Assembly: GCA_015490995.1 (NCBI GenBank)
Contig: WFWT01000069.1
Coordinates: 1 to 64,000, forward strand
Origin: Anaerolineae bacterium
GTDB taxonomy: Bacteria; Chloroflexota; Anaerolineae; JAADDB01
DNA: 64,000 nucleotides
Direction of reading: 5' to 3'
Below the pieces are notes generated by a model that was given only the letters and a program-made list of their open reading frames with translations, had not been told where the DNA came from and ran no database searches. Position 1 is the first letter of the stretch. Each line of letters opens with the position of its first letter. Of the stretch, positions 19,259-28,461 are shown piece after piece. The position numbers were made by a program, and so were the translations under genes.

Positions 19259-19450
19259 ATGGCAACCCACAAAGAAGTTGGTACACCTGAAACCCCCCGC
19301 ACCGAGGTTACCATCGATCCGGGAGAAGCCGTTTGGCTTTGTCGGTGTATGAAGTCCAAGAAATATCCGTTCTGCGACGGGACACACCGGGACATTGAGG
19401 GGTTTGGCCCCGTTAAGGTAGCGTGCAGTGGTGGCCAACAGGCCGGTTAA
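19259..19450 (+). CDS. CDGSH iron-sulfur domain protein
   Basis: A 63-residue protein with the mitoNEET-type 2Fe-2S motif: C28-R-C30, then PFC39DGTH43, giving the 3-Cys 1-His ligand set with T in place of S in CDGSH. It probably stores or transfers electrons or a cluster. The ATG at 19259 follows GGGAGGTGGCTT and is only 12 bp after the aroD stop. A strong hairpin follows. Confidence 0.93.
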   Translation: MATHKEVGTPETPRTEVTIDPGEAVWLCRCMKSKKYPFCDGTHRDIEGFGPVKVACSGGQQAG

Positions 19451-19459
19451 ACGCGTGAG

Positions 19460-19499
19460 CCGCGCACATGGGACAGGTACACCTATCCCATGTGCGCGG
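19460..19499. terminator. Bidirectional hairpin between convergent genes
   Basis: CCGCGCACATGGGA (19460-19473) pairs with TCCCATGTGCGCGG (19486-19499), 14 bp with a 12-nt loop, between the CDGSH gene and the convergent homocitrate synthase gene. There is no clear T-run. Confidence 0.6.
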
Positions 19500-19511
19500 G
19501 GATATTCCCCC

Positions 19512-20735
<1,224 letters not shown>

Positions 20736-20875
20736 TTACAACCACGTGTTTATCGATCTATTCGACGTTCACGGTGGGGAAAGGGGGTATGGGCATTCCC
20801 ACCTTGCCACCCACCGGCAGGCACTTAGCCGCTATTCCCATCGCGCACCGGTGCGCACAGAGTGAGGACCGTTCC

Positions 20876-20923
20876 AAATAAAAGCAGGCCCTCGAAGAGC
20901 TTCTCTCCTCTTCGAGGGCCTGC
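20876..20923 (-). terminator. Strong intrinsic terminator (minus strand)
   Basis: A 16-bp perfect stem, GCAGGCCCTCGAAGAG (20884-20899) with its complement at 20908-20923, followed on the minus strand by TTTTATTT. It ends the small transcript containing the 38-aa ORF, or attenuates entry into lys20. Confidence 0.85.
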
Positions 20924-20952
20924 TCCTTACTTCACTCGACACTACATAAACG

Positions 20953-21069
20953 TCAAGCGCGCCGGGGAGCGGGCCCTCGGTCCCGCTTCTTCGCGCGCTT
21001 GGCCATCTTGAAGATAATCGTAAATGTATGTTTCACAACCTGCGAAGGGCTCTCCATCATCACTCGCAT
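20953..21069 (-). CDS. Possible 38-aa basic protein flanked by terminators
   Basis: A minus-strand ATG at 21069, with AAGGAC upstream, opens 38 codons: start MRVMMESPSQ, a hydrophobic-aromatic patch HTFTIIF, then a very basic tail (KMAKRAKKRDRG, PAPRRA). Terminators at 21105-21149 and 20876-20923 frame it, so it would be its own unit. No family recognised. Could be a non-coding transcript instead. Confidence 0.35.
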   Translation of the reverse strand: MRVMMESPSQVVKHTFTIIFKMAKRAKKRDRGPAPRRA

Positions 21070-21104
21070 GGCTGTCCTTAACCCTAAGGGCCGACGGTCA
21101 GGAT

Positions 21105-21149
21105 AACAAATAAACCACCGCCGGTACCCTGGTCGAGTACCGGCGGTGG
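21105..21149 (-). terminator. Intrinsic terminator (minus strand)
   Basis: CCACCGCCGGTAC (21115-21127) pairs with GTACCGGCGGTGG (21137-21149), 13 bp, and the minus strand continues TTTATTTGTT. It lies just after the 20-aa ORF. Confidence 0.8.
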
Positions 21150-21185
21150 TTGGTTGCGGCTACGCGTGCACCGACGGCACCCGAC

Positions 21186-21248
21186 CTAGGGGTAACCCTC
21201 CTTCTTAATGCGCTTGTCGCTCTTGCCGATGAACAGGGTCAGGGCCAC
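21186..21248 (-). CDS. Possible 20-aa micro-protein with its own promoter and terminator
   Basis: GTG at 21248, preceded by AAAGGAGAAG at 9-nt spacing, opens 20 codons: MALTLFIGKSDKRIKKEGYP, ending TAG. A promoter lies 34 nt upstream and an intrinsic terminator 37 nt downstream, so the unit looks complete. No homology claimed. Confidence 0.35.
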   Translation of the reverse strand: MALTLFIGKSDKRIKKEGYP

Positions 21249-21281
21249 GGTGCACTTCTCCTTTACTGCACTGGTATGCAC

Positions 21282-21310
21282 ATTTTCCCGTTTTCTGCAG
21301 AAATTGTCAA
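21282..21310 (-). promoter_or_regulatory. Promoter of the 20-aa ORF unit
   Basis: Minus strand: perfect -35 TTGACA (21310-21305), 17-nt spacer, -10 GAAAAT (21287-21282, 4 of 6 matches). Confidence 0.5.
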
Positions 21311-21353
21311 ATTTATGACACTTCGACGTTGCGCGCGGGAGTGGCCTGCGATT

Positions 21354-21761
21354 TTACGCTACTTGTTGGCGTACCAGGGGACGGAACTTATAGCCGTACA
21401 GAATAAGGCCCTCTTCCCCCTCTTCGGTCAGCCGGCGGGTGACCATTTCGACCGGCATCCCAATGGACACTTCCTCCGGATCCACGTCGGTGAGCTGGGC
21501 AGTGAGAATCGGGCCTTCCTCCAGTTTGACCAGCGCGAGGAGGTAAGGCCGATATTGTTCGAAATGGGCAGGTGGCTCATACACCGTCGTGAACGCGTAC
21601 ACGGTTCCCCGGCCGCTGAAGGTGTACGGTGTAGCTGCCGGCTTCCCGCACTCCGGACAGACGTCCCGCGGCGGGAAGAGTGGAGCCCGGCAAGAAGGGC
21701 AGACCTCTCCCTCCAGGGTTAGGCGTTGTCGTTTAAGACGCCAGTGTCCAGCCACACGCAT
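21354..21761 (-). CDS. Zn-ribbon OB-fold protein (DUF35 family)
   Basis: A 135-residue protein with the ChsH2/DUF35 layout: a rubredoxin-like Zn ribbon near residues 21-38 (CPSCRAPLFPPRDVCPECG), then an OB fold (GTVYAFTTVYEPPAHFEQYRP shortened here, GPILTAQLTDVDPEEVSIGM). Such proteins usually bind a thiolase or HMG-CoA synthase and help pass acyl-CoA intermediates, but no thiolase gene adjoins it here. Start at 21761 follows GAAGGAGGTGAATGACCA. Confidence 0.88.
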   Translation of the reverse strand: MRVAGHWRLKRQRLTLEGEVCPSCRAPLFPPRDVCPECGKPAATPYTFSGRGTVYAFTTVYEPPAHFEQYRPYLLALVKLEEGPILTAQLTDVDPEEVSIGMPVEMVTRRLTEEGEEGLILYGYKFRPLVRQQVA

Positions 21762-22125
21762 TGGTCATTCACCTCCTTCATTGCTTGTGGGTGTGGGCCT
21801 CTCAGCCTGGGCGCGCGCTAAAACCCACTCCTTCCCACAGGCCTCTATTGTAGAGAGGGGGGACTGTCAAAACCTATCAGACTGTGTCCACCGACGTAGG
21901 GTTGGCCCGGTACCGCTTCGGTCCCCGGGGATGAGGCACGTTTCCCCATGCTCCCGTGCCTGGGTGATTGTCCCTCCATTCGCCTGTTGTTTATACTTCC
22001 TTCGGGGAACGGTCACACACCGGTCAACGCCATGGCAAGGCGTGGGGAAGCGCTTGGGCCTTGGGCGTAATGGCCGGTGGAGGCCGGATAAGATCACCAC
22101 GTCCCAGGTTATAAGGAGAGCGCCG
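21762..22125. other. Divergent intergenic region, OB-fold gene and PHP gene
   Basis: 364 bp between divergent starts. It holds a likely plus-strand promoter (TTGTCC at 21968-21973, 18-nt spacer, TATACT at 21992-21997) for the PHP gene. A TTGACA and a TACAAT on the minus strand (21870-21847) are only 12 nt apart, so they do not form a standard promoter. No ORF or strong hairpin seen. Confidence 0.5.
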
Positions 22126-23187
22126 ATGGAGACATGGTACGAGTATGTGGGGAACGTTCACATGCACACGGTGCACAGCGATGGTGAGGGGACTTTTGCG
22201 GACCTGGCACTGGCCGCGCGACGTGCAGGGTTGGATTTTATAGTGGTGACCGACCATAACGTGCTGGTCAAGGATGAGGAAGGGTATCGGCATGGAGTGC
22301 TGGTACTGGTGGGGGAAGAAATTCATGACCGGGAACGGTCCCCAGAAGTGAACCACTTGCTTTGTCTTGGGATCAGGGAGGACTTGGCTCACCTGGCCCA
22401 CGACCCGCAAGCGCTGATCGACGCTGTAAACGAGCAGGGAGGATTAACCTTTATCGCTCATCCCATTGAGCGAAGTGCTCCCTTGGTGCCGGAAACATAC
22501 CCGTGGGTGGACTGGCATGTGCGCGGTTTTACCGGTATTGAGTTGTGGAATTACATGTCCTCGTTGCGGGAGTTTGCCGTGAATCGCTGGGTGGGGTTAG
22601 CCCTTTCCTTCTTTCCTAAGTACTTTGTGAAAGCACCCTTGCCCGAGGTGCTCGGTTTGTGGGATGATCTCTTGCGTGAGGGTAAGGTGGTAGCCATCGG
22701 CGGTTCGGACGCACACGCGCACGTGTATTCCCTAGGCCCTTTCCGTCGGTGTATTTTCCCCTACGAGTTTCTGTTCCGCACCGTGAACACCCATATTTTG
22801 ACACCGACGCCCTTCGTGGGGGATGTGGCCCACGATGCAGCGCTGGTGTATGAAGCCTTGCGCTTGGGACACGTGTGGGTGGGATATGACCTGATCGGTG
22901 ACACGCGACATGTGCGCTTCTGGGCCACCGGTGCGGGGGGCATACACGTTATCATGGGGGACAGCATCCCTGTAAGCCGGAATGTGACCTTGCATGCTGT
23001 GTTGCCGCGACCGGCTCGCATCCTTTTGCGGAAAGATGGGGAGATAGTGCATGAAGTGCGCGGGCAGACACTCACGTATCGCGTGCTGGAACCGGGTGTC
23101 TATCGGCTAGAGGCCTGGCGGCGCTCATGGGGCAAGGAGCGTGGCTGGGTCTTCACCAACCCCATCTACGTGGAAGCGGACAATTAA
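22126..23187 (+). CDS. PHP-domain phosphoesterase-like protein
   Basis: A 353-residue protein. The PHP metal motifs are at the N-terminus: VHMHTVHSDGEGTFADL (HxH...SDG), VVTDHNVL, a GEEIHD segment, then FIAHPIER, and GGSDAHAH further on, together forming a trinuclear metal site. Residues about 265-353 add a beta-rich tail. Members hydrolyse phosphate esters; the substrate is unknown. ATG at 22126 with AAGGAGAG upstream is preferred over longer in-frame openings. The stop overlaps the convergent sensor kinase stop by 4 bp. Confidence 0.88.
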   Translation: METWYEYVGNVHMHTVHSDGEGTFADLALAARRAGLDFIVVTDHNVLVKDEEGYRHGVLVLVGEEIHDRERSPEVNHLLCLGIREDLAHLAHDPQALIDAVNEQGGLTFIAHPIERSAPLVPETYPWVDWHVRGFTGIELWNYMSSLREFAVNRWVGLALSFFPKYFVKAPLPEVLGLWDDLLREGKVVAIGGSDAHAHVYSLGPFRRCIFPYEFLFRTVNTHILTPTPFVGDVAHDAALVYEALRLGHVWVGYDLIGDTRHVRFWATGAGGIHVIMGDSIPVSRNVTLHAVLPRPARILLRKDGEIVHEVRGQTLTYRVLEPGVYRLEAWRRSWGKERGWVFTNPIYVEADN

Positions 23188-24572
23188 TGGGGCGCCCTCT
23201 GCTCATCGTGGTGGCCGTTGGGGCAACAAGGGAGGGTAAACCAGAACGTGCTTCCTCGGCCGGGTGTGCTTGTCACACCAACCTGACCTCCATGGGCTTC
23301 GACCAAACTGCGGACAATGGCCAGGCCCAACCCGGTACCTCCTGCTTCTCGGGTGCGGGCGGGATCACCCCGCCAGAAACGATCGAACACGTGGGGAAGG
23401 TGTTCCGGAGGGATGCCGGGGCCGGTGTCTGTGATCTCCACCCGTACCCATCCCGAAGAGCGGTCTTCCCGGACACGCACGGTGATCTCCCCACCCGGCG
23501 GTGTGTGACGTAAAGCGTTGTTCAGCACATTGTGCATGATTTGGCCCAACCTGTCCGGGTCGCCTGTGATGTGTACGGGATGAGGCGGAGTATGCAGGTG
23601 CACACGGATGTCCTGAGCGGCCGCGGCCAGGTGGAACGTGTCCACAATGTGGTGAATAAAGGCGCGTAGGTCCACGGTCTGACGATGTAGGGGCAAGCGG
23701 CCCATGTCGGCCAGGGCCAGGTCGCGCAGGTCTTCTACCAGGCGGTGCAACAGCCGAACTTCGTCATAAAGGCGTGCTACTTCCCGGCCGTTGATGGGGT
23801 AGACTCCATCCAGCATGGCCTGAAGGTTGGCCTGGATGACTGTTAAAGGGGTGCGGAGTTCATGGGCGATGTCGGCCAACAGCTGACGTTGAGCGTTTTC
23901 CGAGCGTTCCAGTGCGGTGGCCATTTCGTTAAACGCGCGGGCGACGGCTACCACCTCGGCCGGCCCCTTCTCGGGCACGCGATGATGAAATTCGCGACGG
24001 GCCAGGCGACGGGCAGCTGTGGCCACCTGGCGAAGGGGAGCGGTAACGTAGCGCGCGGTTGCCACGCTCAGGAGCACGGCTCCCAGGAGCACAACCAGTA
24101 CGGCCGTCCATAACATGTTGCGCACAGTGGTGAGAAAGGCCTGTTCCAGGGCGGGCAGCCGAGGGCCGACTGTGCCCGGTGGAAGGAATACGGCGTACCC
24201 CACCACTTCCTCGTCCACCCGGATAGGTACGCGCAGTGGGCGGAGGGCGGGGGGAAGCCGTTGGCCAGGCCGCAGCCTTCCAGCACCCACGATTATTCTC
24301 CCGTTCGCATCGGTAAGCACAAGGCGGGGTGCGGATGGATGCTGGCGACGGCGTTGGTTAATGAACTGCCCAATACCTGCCCAGGTACCGTGTGTGCGGT
24401 AATACTCGGCCAGTTCCTCGGTCACTCGGGGCAGGGCGGCCCGAAGGGTGTCCCGCACGTACACGCGGAATGCGGTATCGGTCGCGCGGTTGATCAGCAG
24501 GGCCACTGCCAGGATGCCCAGCGCGATGACCAGGGCAAAGGCCAGACTCAGGCGTGCCCAGAGGTGGTTCAC
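23184..24572 (-). CDS. Sensor histidine kinase (HAMP, HisKA, HATPase)
   Basis: A 462-residue membrane kinase. TM1 is near residues 8-27, an extracytoplasmic sensor region of about 125 residues follows, TM2 is near 153-172, then HAMP. The phospho-acceptor is in LLADIAHELRTPL (H about 237). ATP-binding boxes: N box NVLNNALRHTPPGG, G1 DTGPGIPPEH, F box FDRFWRGD, and GGTGLGLAIV. It phosphorylates the OmpR-type regulator whose gene overlaps its start by 4 bp. The first gene of the operon encodes a probable selenocysteine glutaredoxin, which suggests redox or metal sensing. Confidence 0.95.
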   Translation of the reverse strand: MNHLWARLSLAFALVIALGILAVALLINRATDTAFRVYVRDTLRAALPRVTEELAEYYRTHGTWAGIGQFINQRRRQHPSAPRLVLTDANGRIIVGAGRLRPGQRLPPALRPLRVPIRVDEEVVGYAVFLPPGTVGPRLPALEQAFLTTVRNMLWTAVLVVLLGAVLLSVATARYVTAPLRQVATAARRLARREFHHRVPEKGPAEVVAVARAFNEMATALERSENAQRQLLADIAHELRTPLTVIQANLQAMLDGVYPINGREVARLYDEVRLLHRLVEDLRDLALADMGRLPLHRQTVDLRAFIHHIVDTFHLAAAAQDIRVHLHTPPHPVHITGDPDRLGQIMHNVLNNALRHTPPGGEITVRVREDRSSGWVRVEITDTGPGIPPEHLPHVFDRFWRGDPARTREAGGTGLGLAIVRSLVEAHGGQVGVTSTPGRGSTFWFTLPCCPNGHHDEQRAPH

Positions 24573-25264
24573 CGGTCGTCTCGCAGTCGGTATCCTACAC
24601 CGTACACCGTCTCGATATAACGGGGGTGTTTGGGGTCCTCTTCAATCTTACGGCGTAAGTTTTTGATGTGGCTGTCCACCGTACGTGCCAGCCCCTCGTA
24701 CGAGTGGCCGAACGCGCGTTCGATGAGCTCCAAGCGGGTAAAAGCCCGGCCGGGGTGCTGCATGAACACCCGAAGCAGGGCGAATTCGGCCGGAGTGAGC
24801 TCAACAGGTTGGCCTTGTCGGGTCACTTCGTGTCGTTCCACGTCCATTCGCAGCTCACCCACCACCAACACGGAGGACCGGGGTGAGCTTCCTCCCTGTG
24901 CCCGTCTCAGAACTGCCCGCACACGGGCGACCACTTCCCGTGGGTTGAACGGTTTGGTCACGTAGTCGTCTGCTCCTAGTTCGAGCCCGACGATTTTGTC
25001 GGTGTCATCGACGCGGGCGGTGAGCATGATGATGGGGATGGGAGCAAGATGTTCGTCTCTTCGCACGGTGCGGGTAATCTCCCACCCATCACGGTGAGGC
25101 AGCATAATGTCCAGCACAATCAGGTCAGGGCGCTCGCGGCGGATGACGTGTAGCGCGCTCTCACCATCATAGGCGGTGAGCACGGTAAATCCTTCCTGTT
25201 CCAAGTAGGCACGAAGGACCCGCACGATCTCCCGGTCGTCGTCCACCACCAACACGCGCGTCAT
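24569..25264 (-). CDS. OmpR/PhoB-family response regulator
   Basis: 231 residues. The receiver domain has the acidic pair D8/D9, phospho-acceptor D52 (LIVLDIMLP), T/S in IIMLTAR and K in DDYVTKPFNP. The C-terminal winged helix includes ELTPAEFALLRVFMQHPGRA and VDSHIKNLRRKIEEDP, ending VYGVGYRL. It binds DNA when phosphorylated by the downstream kinase. ATGA overlaps couple it to both neighbours: the glutaredoxin stop upstream and the kinase start downstream. Confidence 0.97.
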   Translation of the reverse strand: MTRVLVVDDDREIVRVLRAYLEQEGFTVLTAYDGESALHVIRRERPDLIVLDIMLPHRDGWEITRTVRRDEHLAPIPIIMLTARVDDTDKIVGLELGADDYVTKPFNPREVVARVRAVLRRAQGGSSPRSSVLVVGELRMDVERHEVTRQGQPVELTPAEFALLRVFMQHPGRAFTRLELIERAFGHSYEGLARTVDSHIKNLRRKIEEDPKHPRYIETVYGVGYRLRDDR

Positions 25265-25596
25265 GGGTCGTGAGACGGTGTTTCTTCCTCCGCCGTGGTT
25301 CCCTCCGGCTGCAGGTAGCCGCCTCGCATCAACAGTTGGCGTACGCGAGGCAGGTTCATGCCAAAACCGATGAGCACTTCGCCGTCAATGACCAGCGTTG
25401 GGGTGATGAAACGGCCGGCAATTTGTTTCAACTCTTCCATGTGTTTAGGGTCCTGCGTGACATCCTTTTCCACGTAAGGGACATGGTGCTTGGCGAAGAA
25501 CCTCTTCGCCGCTTGGCAGTCCCCTCAGGTAGGTTGGGTGTAGATGACAACCCCTTTGGGGGTACGTTGCCAGAGTTGGCTCACTTTTTTCCACAT
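25261..25596 (-). CDS. Glutaredoxin-like selenoprotein (in-frame TGA as Sec)
   Basis: 111 codons from ATG at 25596 (AGGAGGC upstream) to 25261, with a TGA at codon 24 (25527-25525). Translated with Sec, the N-terminus reads VVIYTQPT-U-GDCQAAKRFF, the glutaredoxin/NrdH redox motif with U replacing the first Cys of CxxC. The rest is a normal thioredoxin fold: VPYVEKDVTQDP, RFITPTLVIDGEVLIGFG with the cis-Pro TPT. Fourteen nt after the TGA an 8-bp hairpin with loop GGU sits where a bacterial SECIS belongs. Reading continues uninterrupted on both sides of TGA, which argues against decay. It overlaps the response regulator start (ATGA). Sec machinery is not in this window. Confidence 0.8.
25492..25510 (-). 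promoter_or_regulatory. Bacterial SECIS-like hairpin
   Basis: In the mRNA, GGCGAAGA (25510-25503) pairs with TCTTCGCC (25499-25492) around a 3-nt loop GGT. The loop starts 22 nt after the TGA codon and begins with G, as described for bacterial SECIS elements. Confidence 0.75.
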
Positions 25597-25748
25597 AACT
25601 GCCTCCTGGGGATTACGGGGTGGGCTTGTTTCCGCCGGAGCCATTATGCATGTCTGGCAGTACCTTTGTCAAAAGCTGTCGGTCCGGCGAGGGTGGCGGT
25701 ACAATCATAGTGTGACAGGATATGGGAATTCGGGGGGAGAGGCAGGTC

Positions 25749-26327
25749 ATGTTGGGTAATCGGGAGATGTACGTGTGGACCCGGCCGGACGGTCGGCGGA
25801 TAGTGGTAGTGCACGGGGATCTCACTGCGGAGCGGGTGGATGCGGTGGTAAACGCGGCCAACGAGCACTTGGTTCACGGTGGTGGTGTGGCCGGCGCTAT
25901 TGTGCGCAAGGGCGGCCAGGAGATTCAGGAGGCAAGTCGTCGCTGGGTGCAGGAACATGGGCCCGTGCCCACCGGCGGTGCGGCCATTACCCCAGGAGGA
26001 CGTTTACCCGCTCGATATGTCATCCACGCGGTAGGTCCACGTTGGGGAATGGGAGATGAGAAGCGCCTTTTGTACCGGGCAGTTCAGAGTGCCTTGCGTC
26101 TTGCCCACGAACATCACCTGACGAGTGTGGCCCTACCCGCCATCTCTACCGGGATATTTGGCTTTCCCAAGCCTCTAGGGGTAAAAGTTATTCTCGACGC
26201 GGTCGTCGATTTTTTGGACGCCCATCCCGAGACCACCCTTCGGGAAGTTCGACTGTGCAACATTGATCGATACACGTGCGATCTCTTCGTGCAAGCGTTG
26301 CAGGAGCGGGCTGGTTCCGGCGAATAG
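25749..26327 (+). CDS. Macro domain ADP-ribose-binding protein
   Basis: A 192-residue MacroD/Af1521-like protein that binds or removes ADP-ribose or O-acetyl-ADP-ribose. Motifs: [40 protein letters not shown]-like loop [21 protein letters not shown], and [15 protein letters not shown]. It stands alone, between the divergent glutaredoxin operon and hisF. The ATG at 25749 follows GGGGAGAGGCAGGTC; an ATG at 25722 lacks a good site. Confidence 0.92.
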   Translation: MLGNREMYVWTRPDGRRIVVVHGDLTAERVDAVVNAANEHLVHGGGVAGAIVRKGGQEIQEASRRWVQEHGPVPTGGAAITPGGRLPARYVIHAVGPRWGMGDEKRLLYRAVQSALRLAHEHHLTSVALPAISTGIFGFPKPLGVKVILDAVVDFLDAHPETTLREVRLCNIDRYTCDLFVQALQERAGSGE

Positions 26328-26503
26328 TCCGTTAGCGGTGGGCTGGCGCAACGAGGCTCCATCCCCCAGGCCGCGTGGTCAGCGATGTGTGTGCCTCCTT
26401 AGGGTGTCCCTCCGCGCAGCGTTGCGGCGGACTGGCTGTTGAAAGTCCTTGAAAGTAGTGGCTTGCGTTTGTGACTTCGGATGGCAAAGGGGAAGTGTAA
26501 GGA

Positions 26504-27310
26504 ATGTTGGCCAAGCGCATTATTCCTTGCTTGGACGTTCACGCAGGCCGGGTAGTCAAAGGGGTGAACTTTGTCAACCTGCGTGATGCCGGGGATCCGG
26601 TGGAGCAGGCCGCGGTGTACGATGCCGAGGGCGCGGATGAGCTGGTGTTCCTTGACATTACCGCCACTCACGAGGGCAGGGATATCATGGTGGATGTGGT
26701 GCGGCGGGTGGCGGATACGGTGTTCATCCCCTTTACCGTGGGTGGGGGATTGCGCACCGTGGATGATATGTGGCGCATGTTGCAGGCGGGTGCGGATAAG
26801 GTGAGCATCAACTCAGCCGCGGTGCGCACCCCGGAGGTGATTACCGAAGGGGCGAAGCGGTTTGGTTCTCAGTGTATTGTCGTGGCCATTGACGCGCGTC
26901 GGCGACGGCGTCCACCCGCGCCTGGGGAGTCTCCCTGGGAGGTGTATATCAGCGGGGGGCGGGTACCCACCGGCCTGGATGCAGTAGCGTGGGCACGTGA
27001 AGTGGAGGATCGAGGGGCAGGGGAGATTTTGTTGACCAGCATGGACGCGGACGGCACACAGGCAGGATATGACGTGGCGCTCACGCGCGCGGTGGCCGAA
27101 GCAGTGCGTATTCCTGTGATTGCCTCCGGTGGGGCGGGTCGGTTGGAGCACTTTTATCAGGTGTTCACCGAAGGTCGGGCCGACGCGGCTTTAGCTGCCT
27201 CCCTTTTTCACTTCCGGCAGGTGCGCATTGCTGATGTCAAGCAATTCCTCCACGAGCGGGGCATCCCGGTGCGCTTAGTGGACCCCGCACCCGTGGACGC
27301 GGAAGGATGA
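26504..27310 (+). CDS. hisF: Imidazole glycerol phosphate synthase subunit HisF
   Basis: A 268-residue (beta-alpha)8 cyclase that works with HisH to make IGP and AICAR in histidine synthesis. Motifs: [19 protein letters not shown] with catalytic Asp, [44 protein letters not shown] and [15 protein letters not shown] with the second catalytic Asp, then [10 protein letters not shown]. No other his gene is adjacent. The stop overlaps the lysJ start as ATGA, so it heads an operon with the lysine genes. Confidence 0.97.
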   Translation: MLAKRIIPCLDVHAGRVVKGVNFVNLRDAGDPVEQAAVYDAEGADELVFLDITATHEGRDIMVDVVRRVADTVFIPFTVGGGLRTVDDMWRMLQAGADKVSINSAAVRTPEVITEGAKRFGSQCIVVAIDARRRRRPPAPGESPWEVYISGGRVPTGLDAVAWAREVEDRGAGEILLTSMDADGTQAGYDVALTRAVAEAVRIPVIASGGAGRLEHFYQVFTEGRADAALAASLFHFRQVRIADVKQFLHERGIPVRLVDPAPVDAEG

Positions 27311-28461
27311 CACACATGACCTCGTTCGAAGTGCCCGTCTACGCCAAGCGCGGTTTGACCGTTGTCCGGGGTAAAGGCGCGCTCGTCTGGGATGATGCAG
27401 GGCAGGTGTACGTTGATTGCATCGGAGGGCATGGCGTCGCGGTAGTGGGCCATAGCCATCCTCGCGTCGTTGCGGCCATCTGCCGCCAGGCGGAGCGTCT
27501 GATTATCTGTCCGAACACTCTGGACAACGATGTGCGTCGGGCGTACCTGGAACGCTTGGTGTCCGTTACACCGCCCGGGTTGGACTACGTTTTTCTGGCG
27601 AATTCCGGCGCGGAGGCCGTAGAAGCGGCCATTAAATTCGCGCGCGTGGCCACCGGCAGGACCCGTCTGGTGGCCATGACCCGGAGTTTTCACGGTCGCA
27701 CAATGGGCGCCCTTTCTCTCACCGGTAATCGTAAATACAGGGACCCATTTACGCCTCTGGTGCCCGACGTCGTTCATGTGCCCTTTGGCGATCTGGAAGC
27801 GGCACGTGAAGCCGTGGATGAGCGCACGGCAGCGGTGGTGGTGGAACCAGTACAGGGCGAGGGAGGGGTGCATCCTGCTCCGGACGGATATCTGGCCACT
27901 TTGCGGGCACTGTGTGACAGAGCTGGCGCGTTGCTGGTGGTGGATGAGGTGCAGACCGGCTTTGGGCGCACCGGTGCATGGTTCGCGGTGGAGCACTGGC
28001 AGGTCATACCAGACGTGCTTTGTCTGGCCAAAGGGATAGCCGGAGGGGTGCCGATGGGGGCCACGGTGGTGACCGAGCGGGTTGCCCGCGCGTTGAAACC
28101 CGGGCATCATGGGTCCACCTTTGGCGGCAATCCCCTTGCTTGCGCGGCGGGTTTGGCCGTGCTGGACATCCTCGCGGAGGAGGACCTGGTAGCCCAAGCG
28201 CGTGCCAAAGGGGAATATCTCCTGGCCGGGTTGCGGGCGTTAACCTCATCGCAAGTGCGGGCAGTGCGTGGTTTGGGCTTGATGGTGGGCCTGGAATTGC
28301 GGACTCGTGCAACGCCGTACTTGCGACGGCTCCAGGAGGACTACCGGGTGCTGGCATTGCCGGCCGGGCCAAATGTGATTCGCTTGTTGCCGCCCTTGGT
28401 GATCACGTATGAGCAGCTGGATACCGTGATACAGGCCCTCCAGGAGGTGTTAGAGACGTGA
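27307..28461 (+). CDS. lysJ: LysW-gamma-L-lysine / acetylornithine-type aminotransferase
   Basis: A 384-residue class III PLP transaminase. Visible: [78 protein letters not shown] and the PLP Lys in [17 protein letters not shown], then [16 protein letters not shown]. It may act on LysW-aminoadipate semialdehyde in lysine synthesis and on N-acetylornithine; adjacent lysK supports the LysW role. The carrier gene lysW was not found in the window. Stop overlaps the next start as GTGA. Confidence 0.9.
   Translation: MTHMTSFEVPVYAKRGLTVVRGKGALVWDDAGQVYVDCIGGHGVAVVGHSHPRVVAAICRQAERLIICPNTLDNDVRRAYLERLVSVTPPGLDYVFLANSGAEAVEAAIKFARVATGRTRLVAMTRSFHGRTMGALSLTGNRKYRDPFTPLVPDVVHVPFGDLEAAREAVDERTAAVVVEPVQGEGGVHPAPDGYLATLRALCDRAGALLVVDEVQTGFGRTGAWFAVEHWQVIPDVLCLAKGIAGGVPMGATVVTERVARALKPGHHGSTFGGNPLACAAGLAVLDILAEEDLVAQARAKGEYLLAGLRALTSSQVRAVRGLGLMVGLELRTRATPYLRRLQEDYRVLALPAGPNVIRLLPPLVITYEQLDTVIQALQEVLET

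Noticed and set aside
20884-21149. Two long hairpins as possible CRISPR or transposon ends
   Set aside because: They have different sequences, each has a T-run on the minus strand, and there are no repeats or spacers; they are terminators.
25261-25473. A 70-aa ORF starting at an internal ATG as the complete glutaredoxin-like gene
   Set aside because: It would lack the redox motif and first strand-helix of the fold; the full frame with TGA and a ribosome site at 25596 explains the region better.
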